The position numbers and the translations under genes are program-made. The notes under the pieces are model-generated. The model saw only the letters and a program-made list of their open reading frames with translations, was not told the DNA's origin and did no database searches. Source: Geothrix sp. (GTDB taxonomy: Bacteria; Acidobacteriota; Holophagae; Holophagales; Holophagaceae). Taken from it: a DNA stretch of 64,000 nucleotides. Numbering within the stretch: position 1 is the stretch's first letter; each line of letters begins with the position of its first letter. Positions 46,883-58,581 of the stretch are shown here, in pieces. The stretch spans positions 202,937-266,936 of the forward strand of contig JAGRPP010000023.1 of assembly GCA_019449415.1 (NCBI GenBank), read 5' to 3'.

Positions 46883-48994
46883 ATGCCCTCAGACCCACAG
46901 GACTTCTCCCTGCGGCCCTTCCAGGAGAAGGCGCGGCCGGAGGCCCAGCCCCGCATGGTGGATGAGGAGGAAGGCCTGGATGAGGCCTATCCGGTGGGCG
47001 GATCCGCCTCAGAGGCGGCCGATGGCGGCGTGCCTCGGCGCAAGAAGCGCAATACGGCGCGGCTGGTGTGGGACAGCAAGCCCAAGCGGGCGCCCAACCC
47101 CAAGAACCTGGGCTTCCAGATCGCCGAAGTGGTGGTGCCCAATCCGGGTGAGGCGGGCCCGCGCCTGCCCCTGGAGCCCGCCACTCAGGAAGTGGACACC
47201 CACGACTGCAACCGCCTCATCTGGGGCGACAACCTGATGGTGATGCAGGCCTTGCTGGCCCAGGGCTACGAAGGCAGGATCAACCTCATCTACATCGACC
47301 CGCCCTATGATTCCGCCGCCGATTACGGTCACCGGATCACGCTGGAGGACGGCCCGATCCAGGCGGACATGTCCGCGCTGGAGCGGCTCGCCTACCGGGA
47401 CACCTGGGAAGGCGGACTGGATTCCTATCTGGACATGCTCGCCCCGCGACTTCACCTGATGAAGCGGCTGCTTTCCGAGGATGGGGCGATCTATGTCCAA
47501 TGCGATGAGAACGCCTCGCATTACATCAAGGTGCTGATGGACGAGGTGTTCGGCCGGACCTGTTTCCAGCGCGAACTCATCTGGCGCATCGGCTGGATTT
47601 CCGGTTACAAATCCGCGGCCTGCAACTGGATCAGGAATCACGACACGATTTTAATGTACGCAAAAAACACGGACCGGCTCCACTTCACGAAGCAGTACAT
47701 CCCGTACCCAGAGGGTTATGTAAGAAGGGACGGCGCCGCCCCCACAGGCAAGGGCTATCCCATCGAGGATGTCTGGAACGCGAGCGACCTTGATCGCCTC
47801 GATTCGATCCAGATCATGAGTTTCTCCGGAGAAAAAGTCGGATACGACACGCAGAAGAACGAGAACTTGGTCAGCAGGATTCTTTTGAGCTCTAGTTCCC
47901 CCAATGACCTCGTCGCTGATTTCTTCTGCGGCTCAGGCACCACAGCGGCTGTGGCCGAAAAGCTGGGCCGCCGCTGGATCACCTCGGACCTGGGCAAGGC
48001 TTCGCTGCAGGTGACGCGCAACCGGCTGGTGCGGCTGGGCACCGAGGGCAGCGGCGGCATCGCCTTCCAGCGCCCGGATGGTCGCACGCGCTGCGCGCCC
48101 TTCGTGGTGGAGAACCTGGGCAACTACCAGCGGCAGATGATCTACCTGAGCGACACGCGGTTGCGGCAGGTGGGCCCGCTGGTGCTCACGCTCTTCGGGG
48201 CCCAGCCCCACCCTCAGGAGCGCAACCTGGGCACCCAGGCCTACAACGATGCGGAAACGGGCCGATTCCAGCGCCGCCTGGTGCTGGTGGGCGATCCCGA
48301 CCGGCCCCTGTCGGCGAAGCGCGTGGCCGAGGCCGTGGCCCTGCTGAAGACGCTGGATGGTGGCGGCTACAGCAAGCTGGTGGCCCTGGGCTGGGACTTC
48401 GAGCTGAACTTCGACGCCAGCCTCCAGCGCTTGCTGGGGTCGGACATCTCCAAGGTCGAGCCGCGCCTCATCCCCACGGACATCATCGAGCATCTCAAGA
48501 AGATCCCCGAAGGGGCCGGTCCCGAGGACCGCGAGGTGGAGCGGCTCCGCGAGAAGGTGGCCTTCTTCGAGAAGCCCTGGCTCGGCCAGCCTTCAGTGCA
48601 GGCCCTGGGCTGGGTGGAGCGGGATGGGGAGCACCTCCTGCGCGTGCAGGTGCGCCTCACCCGCTACCTGCTTCGGAGCGTGCCCGCGGGCCTGAAGGGC
48701 TTCGAGAAGCTGAGCGACCAAGAGAAGACCGACTGGCTGAAGAAGGCGGGCGGCCCGGATGGCCTGAGCCTCATCGACTTCTGGTGCCTGGACGATGATC
48801 TGGGCGGGGAGGACGGCAAGCGTCCCTTCACCAGCACCTGGCAGGACCTGCGCGGTCTGGGCAAGCGCGTGCGCCGCGTGGCCACCGCCACTGAGATCCT
48901 GATCAAGCCCCGGCCCGGGCGGCGGCTCGGCTTGCGCCTGGTGGATGTCTTCGGCAACGACGCCGCGTGGTCAGGATTGCTACCTGAAGGGTGA
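46883..48994 (+). CDS. mod: Type III restriction-modification methyltransferase subunit (Mod)
   Basis: A 703-residue beta-class adenine N6-methyltransferase. Motif IV DPPY is at about 139-142 in LIYIDPPYDS and the SAM motif DFFCGSG at about 346-352, in the IV-then-I order of the beta class. The region between, about codons 230-345, should be the target recognition domain; its DNA is visibly richer in A and T than the flanks. SFSGEKVGYDTQK before motif I is typical of type III Mod. It both sets sequence specificity and protects host DNA. The ATG at 46883 keeps the palindrome outside the gene; the ribosome binding site is weak. The 3' end is duplicated downstream. Res follows after a repeat-rich insertion. 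Confidence 0.93.
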   Translation: MPSDPQDFSLRPFQEKARPEAQPRMVDEEEGLDEAYPVGGSASEAADGGVPRRKKRNTARLVWDSKPKRAPNPKNLGFQIAEVVVPNPGEAGPRLPLEPATQEVDTHDCNRLIWGDNLMVMQALLAQGYEGRINLIYIDPPYDSAADYGHRITLEDGPIQADMSALERLAYRDTWEGGLDSYLDMLAPRLHLMKRLLSEDGAIYVQCDENASHYIKVLMDEVFGRTCFQRELIWRIGWISGYKSAACNWIRNHDTILMYAKNTDRLHFTKQYIPYPEGYVRRDGAAPTGKGYPIEDVWNASDLDRLDSIQIMSFSGEKVGYDTQKNENLVSRILLSSSSPNDLVADFFCGSGTTAAVAEKLGRRWITSDLGKASLQVTRNRLVRLGTEGSGGIAFQRPDGRTRCAPFVVENLGNYQRQMIYLSDTRLRQVGPLVLTLFGAQPHPQERNLGTQAYNDAETGRFQRRLVLVGDPDRPLSAKRVAEAVALLKTLDGGGYSKLVALGWDFELNFDASLQRLLGSDISKVEPRLIPTDIIEHLKKIPEGAGPEDREVERLREKVAFFEKPWLGQPSVQALGWVERDGEHLLRVQVRLTRYLLRSVPAGLKGFEKLSDQEKTDWLKKAGGPDGLSLIDFWCLDDDLGGEDGKRPFTSTWQDLRGLGKRVRRVATATEILIKPRPGRRLGLRLVDVFGNDAAWSGLLPEG

Positions 48995-48999
48995 TCTCT

Positions 49000-49304
49000 G
49001 CCAGGATGAGGAGCATAAAAGCGTGACTGGAATTCCTTTTTTATCCCCTGCATCCCCTTCATCCTGGCTAAAGAAAAAGCAAAGAATTGGCCAGGATGAA
49101 GGGGATAAAGGGGATTTCAACAGACAAGGATTCCTGGCTTCCGGTTCGGCAACGACGCCGCCTGGTCGGGGCTGCTGCCGGAGGCCTGAAGTTCGCCAGG
49201 ATGAAGGAGGAGAAGCTGTGAATGGCGTTGCTTTCTCATCCCCTTCATCCTGGCTAAAGAAAAAGCAAAGAATTGGCCAGGATGAAGGGGATAAAGGGGA
49301 TTTT
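49000..49304. repeat. Family C repeat cluster between mod and the GxxExxY gene
   Basis: Arms at 49000-49013 (+, degenerate), 49043-49068 (-), 49090-49118 (+), 49195-49210 (+, degenerate), 49237-49254 (-) and 49276-49304 (+). Full arms consist of 9-nt sub-repeats RGGATRAAG. Minus/plus neighbours can form hairpins with a short A-rich loop (TAAAGAAAAAG). Confidence 0.9.
49145..49189 (+). pseudogene. Displaced second copy of the mod 3' end
   Basis: Fifteen codons including the stop (TTC GGC AAC GAC GCC then a TGG codon and onward) encode FGNDAAWSGLLPEA. They repeat the C terminus of Mod, which ends FGNDAAWSGLLPEG. The first five codons are identical in the two copies. After them, every degenerate codon differs except TGG, which has no alternative, and the last residue is Ala instead of Gly. 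This copy uses the codons common in the window (CTG, CCG, GAG); the functional copy uses rarer ones (TTG, CTA, CCT). It has no start codon of its own. Confidence 0.8.
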
Positions 49305-49812
49305 AAAAGAAAGAGGCTCCTGGCTTCAGGGCTGTGTCTGATCGACCCCAGGCCTCCGCTCGTAGCGGCGGATGTCGAGCTTGGCTCGTCCGAAGTTGAT
49401 GAGGAGGCAGAGGGGCTTTCGGGTCGCCTTGATGTAGTTGAGGCATTGGGCGGTATAGAAATCCGAATGTTCCTGGCTGGCCTTCAGCTCGATGATCACG
49501 GTCCCTTCCACGATCAGGTCCGCGATGAAATCACCCACCAGGATCCCGTCGTAGCGGACTTCGATGCCCTGCTGTTGCGTGACCGAGAGGCCGGCCTTGC
49601 GCAGTTCATGGGCCAGAGCGTTCTCGTAGACCTTTTCGAGAAAGCCGGGACCCAGCGTGTTGGCTATCTGGTACGCACAGCCAATGATCCGCTCCGTGAG
49701 TGCATCATCCACGCTCATCCCCGGCTCCCAAAGGTTTCCAGCCAGGATGAAGGGGAGACACAAGAAGGGAAAGCCCGCTTTCCAAAATCCCCTTTATCCC
49801 CTTCATCCTGGC
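49276..49812. mobile_element. Family C cassette: inverted repeats enclosing a GxxExxY gene
   Basis: A perfect 29-bp inverted repeat (49276-49304 and 49784-49812) brackets the GxxExxY gene 49326-49718. Additional arms lie just outside and inside. The structure parallels the family A cassette with a wholly different repeat sequence. It splits mod from res. There is no transposase. Mobility is inferred. Confidence 0.55.
49326..49718 (-). CDS. GxxExxY protein (PDDEXK_3-like), second copy
   Basis: A 130-residue paralogue of the protein at 12915-13307. It has GFLEKVYENAL, then GDFIADLIV and VIIELKAS for the nuclease-like core, YTAQCLNYIKAT and LLINFGRAKLDIRR. The start at 49718 has GGGAG 6 nt upstream. 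It is on the strand opposite to mod and res and is not part of a known type III system. Its function is unknown; a DNA nuclease or nickase role is suggested by the fold family only. The stop codon lies in a CCTGGCTTCAGGG end that is copied in the upstream duplication. Confidence 0.86.
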   Translation of the reverse strand: MSVDDALTERIIGCAYQIANTLGPGFLEKVYENALAHELRKAGLSVTQQQGIEVRYDGILVGDFIADLIVEGTVIIELKASQEHSDFYTAQCLNYIKATRKPLCLLINFGRAKLDIRRYERRPGVDQTQP

Positions 49813-49858
49813 TAAAGAAAAAAGAAAAATTAGCCAGGATGAAGGGGATGGAGGGGAT
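49741..49858. repeat. Family C repeats between the GxxExxY gene and res
   Basis: Arms at 49741-49758 (+), 49784-49812 (-) and 49833-49858 (+). The last two form a hairpin with an A-rich loop (TAAAGAAAAAAG). The next gene, res, begins 65 nt further on. No promoter for res is obvious in the 204-nt gap. Confidence 0.9.
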
Positions 49859-49922
49859 AGAAAAACGTGTTGTTCGGTCATCTATTTCCCAGCCCCCTGG
49901 CTGAATTCATCTGCGGTGACTC

Positions 49923-52907
49923 ATGGCGAATCTTGAAAAGCAGGTGAAGGCTCTGCATGGCGGGCCGGTGCTGCCGGACCTGCTGGAGCCGCAAGTGCGG
50001 GCCTGGGCGGAGGCGGGGTATCCGGGCGTTTCGGCGATCACGGAAGAGCTGCTGCATCACTGGTTCGCCACGGAGCATGAGGGGGCGGGCTTCCACGCGG
50101 CTCAGCGGCTGGCCATCGAGACGGCCATCTATGTGCATGAGGTGCTGGCTCGTGAGCTGCCGACCGAGGGCGGCTTCCTCCACGGGCTGCACGCGCACCT
50201 GGGCGCGCCGGAGGACCGCGATCCGCTCTTCGCGCCCTGGTGGGAGGACCCCCAGCCGCGCTATGGCTTCAAGCTCGCCACAGGCACGGGCAAGACTTGG
50301 ATCCTCCAGGCCTTGCTGGTCTGGCAGGTGCTGAACCGCCTGGCCCTGGAAAGCGCCGGGTCCAAAGGGCTCGATCTGGCGGAGCGGGCCTGGCGCGAGC
50401 GGGCCTTCTCGGGGCGTTGCCTGGTGGTGACGCCGGGGCTGGTGGTGCATGGCCGCATCCTGGATGCTTTCCTGGGCCCCGAGGATGCCCGGGGCAACCG
50501 CGACCTCCAGCAGGCGGACCTGCGGAAGTTCCGGGCGCTCTTCCTGCCCAATGCCCGCCAGGACGCTTTCTTTGGCACCTTCCGGGCCCTGGACGGCCGC
50601 GAGGTGATGGAAACCACGCCCCAGCCAGAGGCCTTCGCCCTCGTGGTGAACTGGCAGGCCCTCATGGACCGCAGCGGCGAGGAGGAGGACGCCGAGCATC
50701 CCGCCGAACTGCTGGACCTGCCGAAGTACGGCAGCGTCAGCGACCGTGGCAACCCGCGCTACCTGGTGCTGCGCGAGTGGTTGGCCCAGGCACCAGATCT
50801 CATCGTCTTCAACGATGAGGCCCATCACACGCACACCAATCCCGAAGAGAAGGGCTACGCCGGCGGGGAGGGTGTGTGGGAGCAGGCGCTGACGGCCATC
50901 CGCGAGGAGCAGGTGACCCTTCATGGCGATTCACTGGGCTGGCGCGGGGACTTCAGCGCCACGCCCTTCTTTCAGGTGAGCGGAGGCCGGGGCAAGGGCA
51001 AGCAGGTCACGCGGAAGTGGTTCCCCCACATCCTCTGCGACTACGGCCTGCGCGAGGCCCAGCGCGACATGCTGGTGAAGCAGCTTTGGCTGGTGAAGGA
51101 TCCGCGTCTGCCCGAGGACGGCGAAGCCCACCGGGCCGAAGAGGGCGTACTCACCGAAAGCCAGAAGGCCCTCATCGATGTGGGCCTGGCCAAGCGCCAC
51201 TGGGTGGAAAAGGGATTCCGCCTACTGGGTGTCCCTGCGGTCCCCAAGCTCATGGTGGTGGCCGAGGACACTTCCCTGGCGGATCAGGCCGTGGCCTTCC
51301 TGAACCGCGAGCGCATCGGCGACCACGGCCTCATTCCCGACTGCGTGGCGGTGCTGCACAGCGGCCGGAAGGGCGAGCTGAAGAAGGACGAATACGATGC
51401 GCTGCGCCGCCGCATCTTTGCCGCGGACCGGCGGGATGACCTGCAGGTGATCGTGAATGTGGCCATGCTGCAGGAGGGTTTCGATGTCAATTCCATCTGC
51501 GTGATCGTGTTCCTGCGGGCTGGCGAGAGCGCCATCCTGGTGGAGCAGGTCATCGGCCGCGGCCTGCGCCTGATGTTCCGCGAGGAGGGCTGGCCGGAGC
51601 TGTGGCCCCAGAAGGTGGAGGATGCCCGCAACCTGTGGGAGCACCGCGAGCCCATGACGGCCCTGGACATGCTCTACCTGGTGGACCATCCCAAGTTCCG
51701 CCAGAAGCTGAAGGATCTGGAAGATGCCGGCGTGGCCTTCGGCGAAGGCGAGGTGGACGAGAGCCGTACCGCCATCGGGGAATTGCTCACGGTGGGCGTG
51801 GAGGCGGCCCAGGTGCCGAAGTTCGATCTGGCCTGGCCCCTGGGCTTCCTGCGGGCGGATCCGCCCCTGCCAGATGTGCGCGAGCTGCTGAAGGACGGCA
51901 ACTTCAGGCCCTACGGTGACCAGCGGTCTCTGGATGAGCTGCGCCGGGACCGGGGCGTGCAGTTCACCAAGGAGCATGTGGTCACGGAGACCCAGGTTGC
52001 CTGGACCGCCGAGGTGTCTGCCGATGCCCAGCAGGCCCTGGCGACCCTCGCCAACCAGCTGGTGGATGGTCGCCGCGGCCAGTCCTGGCTGTCGGACCAG
52101 TGGGCCGAGATGGTGGATGTGGTGCAGGCCGTGGCGAAGAAGCACCTCTTCCCCGGCAGCGACTTCGATCCCCTCGATCGTCCAGAGGATGCCCGCGTCC
52201 TGCGGCAGTCCCTGGTGAACCAGCACCTCCTCAAGCAGCTGCAGGATGCCCGCGACCGCTGGCTCCAGAAGCTCTACGACGCCCACCCGGGCGAGATCGG
52301 CGTGAGCGGCTGGGGCTGGGCTTCGGACCCGGAATTGGATGGTCGCGCGCCCGTGCTGCGGGGCCGCGAGACACGGCGCATCGCCAATGCCCGCTGCGTG
52401 TTCCCGTCGATCTTCGAGGGGGCCCAGGGCGGTGGGTTTGAGCGCGCCTTCATCGAGCAGGTGCTAGAGAAATCCGGTGAGGTGCTGGCCTGGTTCAAGC
52501 CCCTGGAACGGCGCCACAGTCTCTGCCTGGCTTACCGCACGCGGTTCGGCGAGCTGAGCCGCTACTGGCCGGACTTCCTCGTCCGCACCGCCGGGGCCAT
52601 GTGGCTCATCGAGACCAAGGCCCAGCGGGACCAGACCTCCACGGTGGTCTGGGACAAGGCCCGGGCCGCCCTCACCTGGTGCCGCACCGCGGCCCAGGTG
52701 GCGCCGCCCGTGGCCCATCCGACCGGCGCCCCCTGGATCCAGGCCGTGCCCTGGCGTTACGCCATTCTCTTCGAGGACCAGTGGCCGGGCGGCGCCACGG
52801 CCTTCACGCCCCTGGCCGAGCAGGCCGAGGCCCATACGCTGGCCTTCCTCCGGGCCCAGGGTGAAGTGGGGGCGGGCTCTTTGTTGGAGCAGATGCAGCG
52901 CAACTGA
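49923..52907 (+). CDS. res: Type III restriction endonuclease subunit (Res)
   Basis: A 994-residue ATP-dependent translocase and nuclease. Walker A ATGTGKT is near residues 119-126 and the DEAH box in FNDEAHH is near 298-301. Motif VI is VEQVIGRGLRL. The C-terminal nuclease carries PDF near 882 and the E-x-K of LIETKAQ near 894. It cleaves DNA together with Mod when two head-to-head sites are unmethylated. All motifs appear intact. The start gives a family-like N terminus (MANLEKQVKAL); no strong ribosome binding site is seen. Mod lies 928 nt upstream, separated by the family C cassette. Confidence 0.93.
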   Translation: MANLEKQVKALHGGPVLPDLLEPQVRAWAEAGYPGVSAITEELLHHWFATEHEGAGFHAAQRLAIETAIYVHEVLARELPTEGGFLHGLHAHLGAPEDRDPLFAPWWEDPQPRYGFKLATGTGKTWILQALLVWQVLNRLALESAGSKGLDLAERAWRERAFSGRCLVVTPGLVVHGRILDAFLGPEDARGNRDLQQADLRKFRALFLPNARQDAFFGTFRALDGREVMETTPQPEAFALVVNWQALMDRSGEEEDAEHPAELLDLPKYGSVSDRGNPRYLVLREWLAQAPDLIVFNDEAHHTHTNPEEKGYAGGEGVWEQALTAIREEQVTLHGDSLGWRGDFSATPFFQVSGGRGKGKQVTRKWFPHILCDYGLREAQRDMLVKQLWLVKDPRLPEDGEAHRAEEGVLTESQKALIDVGLAKRHWVEKGFRLLGVPAVPKLMVVAEDTSLADQAVAFLNRERIGDHGLIPDCVAVLHSGRKGELKKDEYDALRRRIFAADRRDDLQVIVNVAMLQEGFDVNSICVIVFLRAGESAILVEQVIGRGLRLMFREEGWPELWPQKVEDARNLWEHREPMTALDMLYLVDHPKFRQKLKDLEDAGVAFGEGEVDESRTAIGELLTVGVEAAQVPKFDLAWPLGFLRADPPLPDVRELLKDGNFRPYGDQRSLDELRRDRGVQFTKEHVVTETQVAWTAEVSADAQQALATLANQLVDGRRGQSWLSDQWAEMVDVVQAVAKKHLFPGSDFDPLDRPEDARVLRQSLVNQHLLKQLQDARDRWLQKLYDAHPGEIGVSGWGWASDPELDGRAPVLRGRETRRIANARCVFPSIFEGAQGGGFERAFIEQVLEKSGEVLAWFKPLERRHSLCLAYRTRFGELSRYWPDFLVRTAGAMWLIETKAQRDQTSTVVWDKARAALTWCRTAAQVAPPVAHPTGAPWIQAVPWRYAILFEDQWPGGATAFTPLAEQAEAHTLAFLRAQGEVGAGSLLEQMQRN

Positions 52908-52943
52908 TCCGGTAGCCTGTCGGCAGCCCATCGAGGAGCTTGC

Positions 52944-53231
52944 ATGAACCGACTCACTTCCATCGTCGTGACGGTCGAGACTGACGGCGGTCCCCAGACC
53001 TTTCCCGTGGATCTCGACCAGAACTGCCTCCTGGTTTGGGGCGATGCAGGCTGGAATGTGCTGGCGGACTACTACGACCAGGTGAAGCACGATCCCGCCA
53101 TGGCCAAGGAAGTGCGGGACCGCGCCTGCCCCAAGGCGAAGCCGAAGGATGCGGCCACGGCTCCCGAAGCCGGAGGCACGGCCCTCGTTGCGCTCAAGAC
53201 CCCCGACTGTATGCCCACCGAGTGGCCCTGA
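52944..53231 (+). CDS. Small hypothetical protein after res
   Basis: A 95-residue protein with a beta-rich start (SIVVTVETDGGPQTFPVDLDQNCLLVWGDAGWNVLADYYDQ), a Lys/Ala-rich linker and CMPTEWP at the end. GGAG lies 6 nt before the ATG. It follows res by 36 nt in the same direction and could be co-transcribed. I do not recognise it. Confidence 0.65.
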   Translation: MNRLTSIVVTVETDGGPQTFPVDLDQNCLLVWGDAGWNVLADYYDQVKHDPAMAKEVRDRACPKAKPKDAATAPEAGGTALVALKTPDCMPTEWP

Positions 53232-53234
53232 GGC

Positions 53235-56570
<3,336 letters not shown>

Positions 56571-56630
56571 CACCGCCCTCCTCCGGTCAGAACGAGTGTG
56601 GCCCGGGATGGCCCGGAGGCTCAAGGCGCA

Positions 56631-57785
56631 TCATCCCCGCAGGGCTTCCCGGGCAGCGAGGACCTTTGCCAGGGCTTCCTCCGGCGTGTCGGCCAGGGCG
56701 GTGAGGTGGCCCATTTTCCGACCGGGGCGGGCGTCGGTCTTGCCGTAGAGGTGCAGCTTCACCTCGCGATGGGCAAGGAGGCGTTCCCAGGCCGGCTCAC
56801 CATCTGCCGGCCACAGATCGCCCAGCAGGTTGGCCATGGCGGCAGGCCGGAGCAGGGTGGTATCCCCCAGGGGCAGGCCGCAGACGGCGCGCACCTGCTG
56901 CTCGAACTGGCTCGTGACGCAGGCGTCGATGGTGGCGTGGCCGCTGTTGTGGGGCCGCGGCGCCAGCTCATTCACCAGGAGCTCGCCCCCGGGCTTGAGG
57001 AAGAACTCCACCGTCAACATGCCCACCACGCCCAGGGCCTTGGCGATGTCCAGGGCCATGGCCTGGGCCTTCGCCGCGGCGGCGGCGGGGATGCGGGCGG
57101 GGAAGACGGTCGTGTCGAGGATGTGGTTCTGGTGGGCATTCTCGGCCACGGGCCAGACACTGGTTTCGCCGGTGGCAGACTGGGCGCAGATCACGCTGCA
57201 TTCCAACTCGAAGGGCACCCAGGCTTCGAGGATGCCCTGCTGACCGCCCAGGGCGGTGAAGGCCGGGCCAATGTCGGCGGTGCCCATCAGCTTCTTCTGG
57301 CCCTTACCGTCATAGCCGAAGCTGGCGGTCTTGAGGACCGAGGGGAACCCCAGCGCCGAGGTCGCTTCGTGGAGATCGGCCTCGGTGTTGATCTCGCGGA
57401 AGGGCGTTACGGGGAAAGCGTGCTCGGCCAGGAACCGCTTCTCGCGGAGCCGGTGCTGGACGGTGTGCAGCACATGGGCTCCGGGGTGCATGGGCCGGAT
57501 CGTGGCCACGGCCTCGAGGGTTTCCGCCGGGATGTTCTCGAACTCGACGGTCACCACATCCACGCCCCGCGCCAGGGCCTGGGCGGCGTAGACATCGTTG
57601 TAGGCGGCGCGGATTTCGAGATCGGCCACCTGACCCGCGGGGCAGTCGTGGCCGGGATCCAGGGCATGGACGCGGAAGCCCAGATTGCGGGCCGCCAGGG
57701 TGAACATGCGGCCGAGCTGGCCCCCGCCGAGCAGGCCCAGGGCGGCCCCGGGACGGATGGATCTGGACAGGGATGCGTCGACCAT
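56631..57785 (-). CDS. purK: N5-carboxyaminoimidazole ribonucleotide synthase
   Basis: A 384-residue ATP-grasp enzyme that carboxylates aminoimidazole ribonucleotide with bicarbonate in purine synthesis. GLLGGGQLGRMFTLAARNLGF starts the preATP-grasp domain. VTVEFENIP, LKTASFGYDGKGQ and VNELAPRPHNSGHATIDAC carry the ATP and metal residues. Start at 57785 is taken; an ATG five codons upstream is possible. purE, which uses the product, is not in the window. It is divergent from the MoaB/MogA gene. Confidence 0.95.
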   Translation of the reverse strand: MVDASLSRSIRPGAALGLLGGGQLGRMFTLAARNLGFRVHALDPGHDCPAGQVADLEIRAAYNDVYAAQALARGVDVVTVEFENIPAETLEAVATIRPMHPGAHVLHTVQHRLREKRFLAEHAFPVTPFREINTEADLHEATSALGFPSVLKTASFGYDGKGQKKLMGTADIGPAFTALGGQQGILEAWVPFELECSVICAQSATGETSVWPVAENAHQNHILDTTVFPARIPAAAAAKAQAMALDIAKALGVVGMLTVEFFLKPGGELLVNELAPRPHNSGHATIDACVTSQFEQQVRAVCGLPLGDTTLLRPAAMANLLGDLWPADGEPAWERLLAHREVKLHLYGKTDARPGRKMGHLTALADTPEEALAKVLAAREALRG

Positions 57786-57848
57786 GGCCCATTGTGGCAT
57801 CCTCAGATGGGACATGCCCAACCGATGCCAACTCTGGGAGGACTCCGC

Positions 57849-58334
57849 ATGGATCGCGTGCACCTCGTCACCCTCTCGGATCGGGCCTCCAAGGGTGAGT
57901 ACCAGGACCAGTCCACGCCCTTGTTGACCAGCTGGCTGAAGGGACAGGGCGTGGCGGGGGTCACCGCTTCGCTCATGCCCGATGATCCGGCGGTCCTGGA
58001 GGTGGATCTCCGCCGGGCCGTGGCCGAGCAGGTGCCTCTGATCCTCACCTGCGGCGGGACGGGATTCGGACCCCGGGACACGACGCCTGAGGCCACGCGC
58101 CGCGTCATCGAGCGGGAAGCTCCCGGCATTTGCGAACTCATCCGCGCCAAGGGCGGCCATCCGCTGGCTTTCGCCAGCCGGGCGGTCTGCGGCATCGCGT
58201 CGCGCTCGGTGATCCTGAACCTCTCCGGCCGACCGGCCGCGGCGCTGGAGCAGATCCAGCTGGCCTGGCCGCTGCTCCTCCATGCGGTGTCGGTGCTCCG
58301 CAAGGAAGGTGAAGCGGGGGGGCCCTGCACTTGA
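57849..58334 (+). CDS. MogA/MoaB-family molybdenum cofactor protein
   Basis: A 161-residue molybdopterin-binding protein. The motif TCGGTGFGPRDTTPEA and the earlier VTLSDRASKGEYQDQS are diagnostic. The longer ISNLSG-like block reads ILNLSGRPAAALEQ. MogA adenylates molybdopterin; MoaB is its paralogue. Sequence alone does not separate them here. GGAGG lies 8 nt before the ATG. No other cofactor genes are near. Confidence 0.92.
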   Translation: MDRVHLVTLSDRASKGEYQDQSTPLLTSWLKGQGVAGVTASLMPDDPAVLEVDLRRAVAEQVPLILTCGGTGFGPRDTTPEATRRVIEREAPGICELIRAKGGHPLAFASRAVCGIASRSVILNLSGRPAAALEQIQLAWPLLLHAVSVLRKEGEAGGPCT

Positions 58335-58365
58335 GCCAGACGGGCTTGAAGGGGACGGGACAGCC

Positions 58366-58581
58366 ATGAAGGTCTGGGCGCGCATCAACCATGTGGGCTG
58401 GGTGCACCTCTGGCGTACCCGCGAGGCCTTCGACGCCGCCGAGCCCTCGGCCCACTTCCTCAATGGCCGCACGGATCCGCGCTGGATCGAAGTGGCCCTG
58501 AGTCCCGATCAGCGCCGGGAGCTGGGGGCGGGGGAGCTCGTGGAGATCGAGGACCCGGGGTACTTTCTCGACGAAGGCTAG
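58366..58581 (+). CDS. Small hypothetical protein
   Basis: A 71-residue protein (MKVWARINHVGWVHLWRTREAF at the start, then SAHFLNGRTDPRWIEVALSPDQRR and an acidic end). It follows the MogA-like gene by 31 nt in the same direction. Its end overlaps the stop codon of the convergent membrane-protein gene by 4 nt. The family is unknown and the ribosome binding site is weak. Confidence 0.62.
   Translation: MKVWARINHVGWVHLWRTREAFDAAEPSAHFLNGRTDPRWIEVALSPDQRRELGAGELVEIEDPGYFLDEG

Larger units (their letters stand above)
48950..49339 (+). repeat. Imperfect tandem duplication of about 190 bp
   Basis: Two units, about 48950-49144 and 49145-49339, each contain the end of mod (GNDAAWSGLLPE), a degenerate GCCAGGATGA arm, an inverted CATCCCCTTCATCCTGGCTAAAG arm, AAAGAATTG, a full family C arm and a CCTGGCTTC end. 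The second unit runs into the GxxExxY stop codon. Unit lengths differ by about 9 nt. The 331 nt between mod and the GxxExxY gene hold nothing else. Confidence 0.85.

Noticed and set aside
48999..49858. CRISPR-like array in the repeated GGATGAAGGGGAT region
   Set aside because: Repeats alternate in orientation, spacers are few, unequal and partly duplicated, and no cas gene is near. They are inverted-repeat elements.
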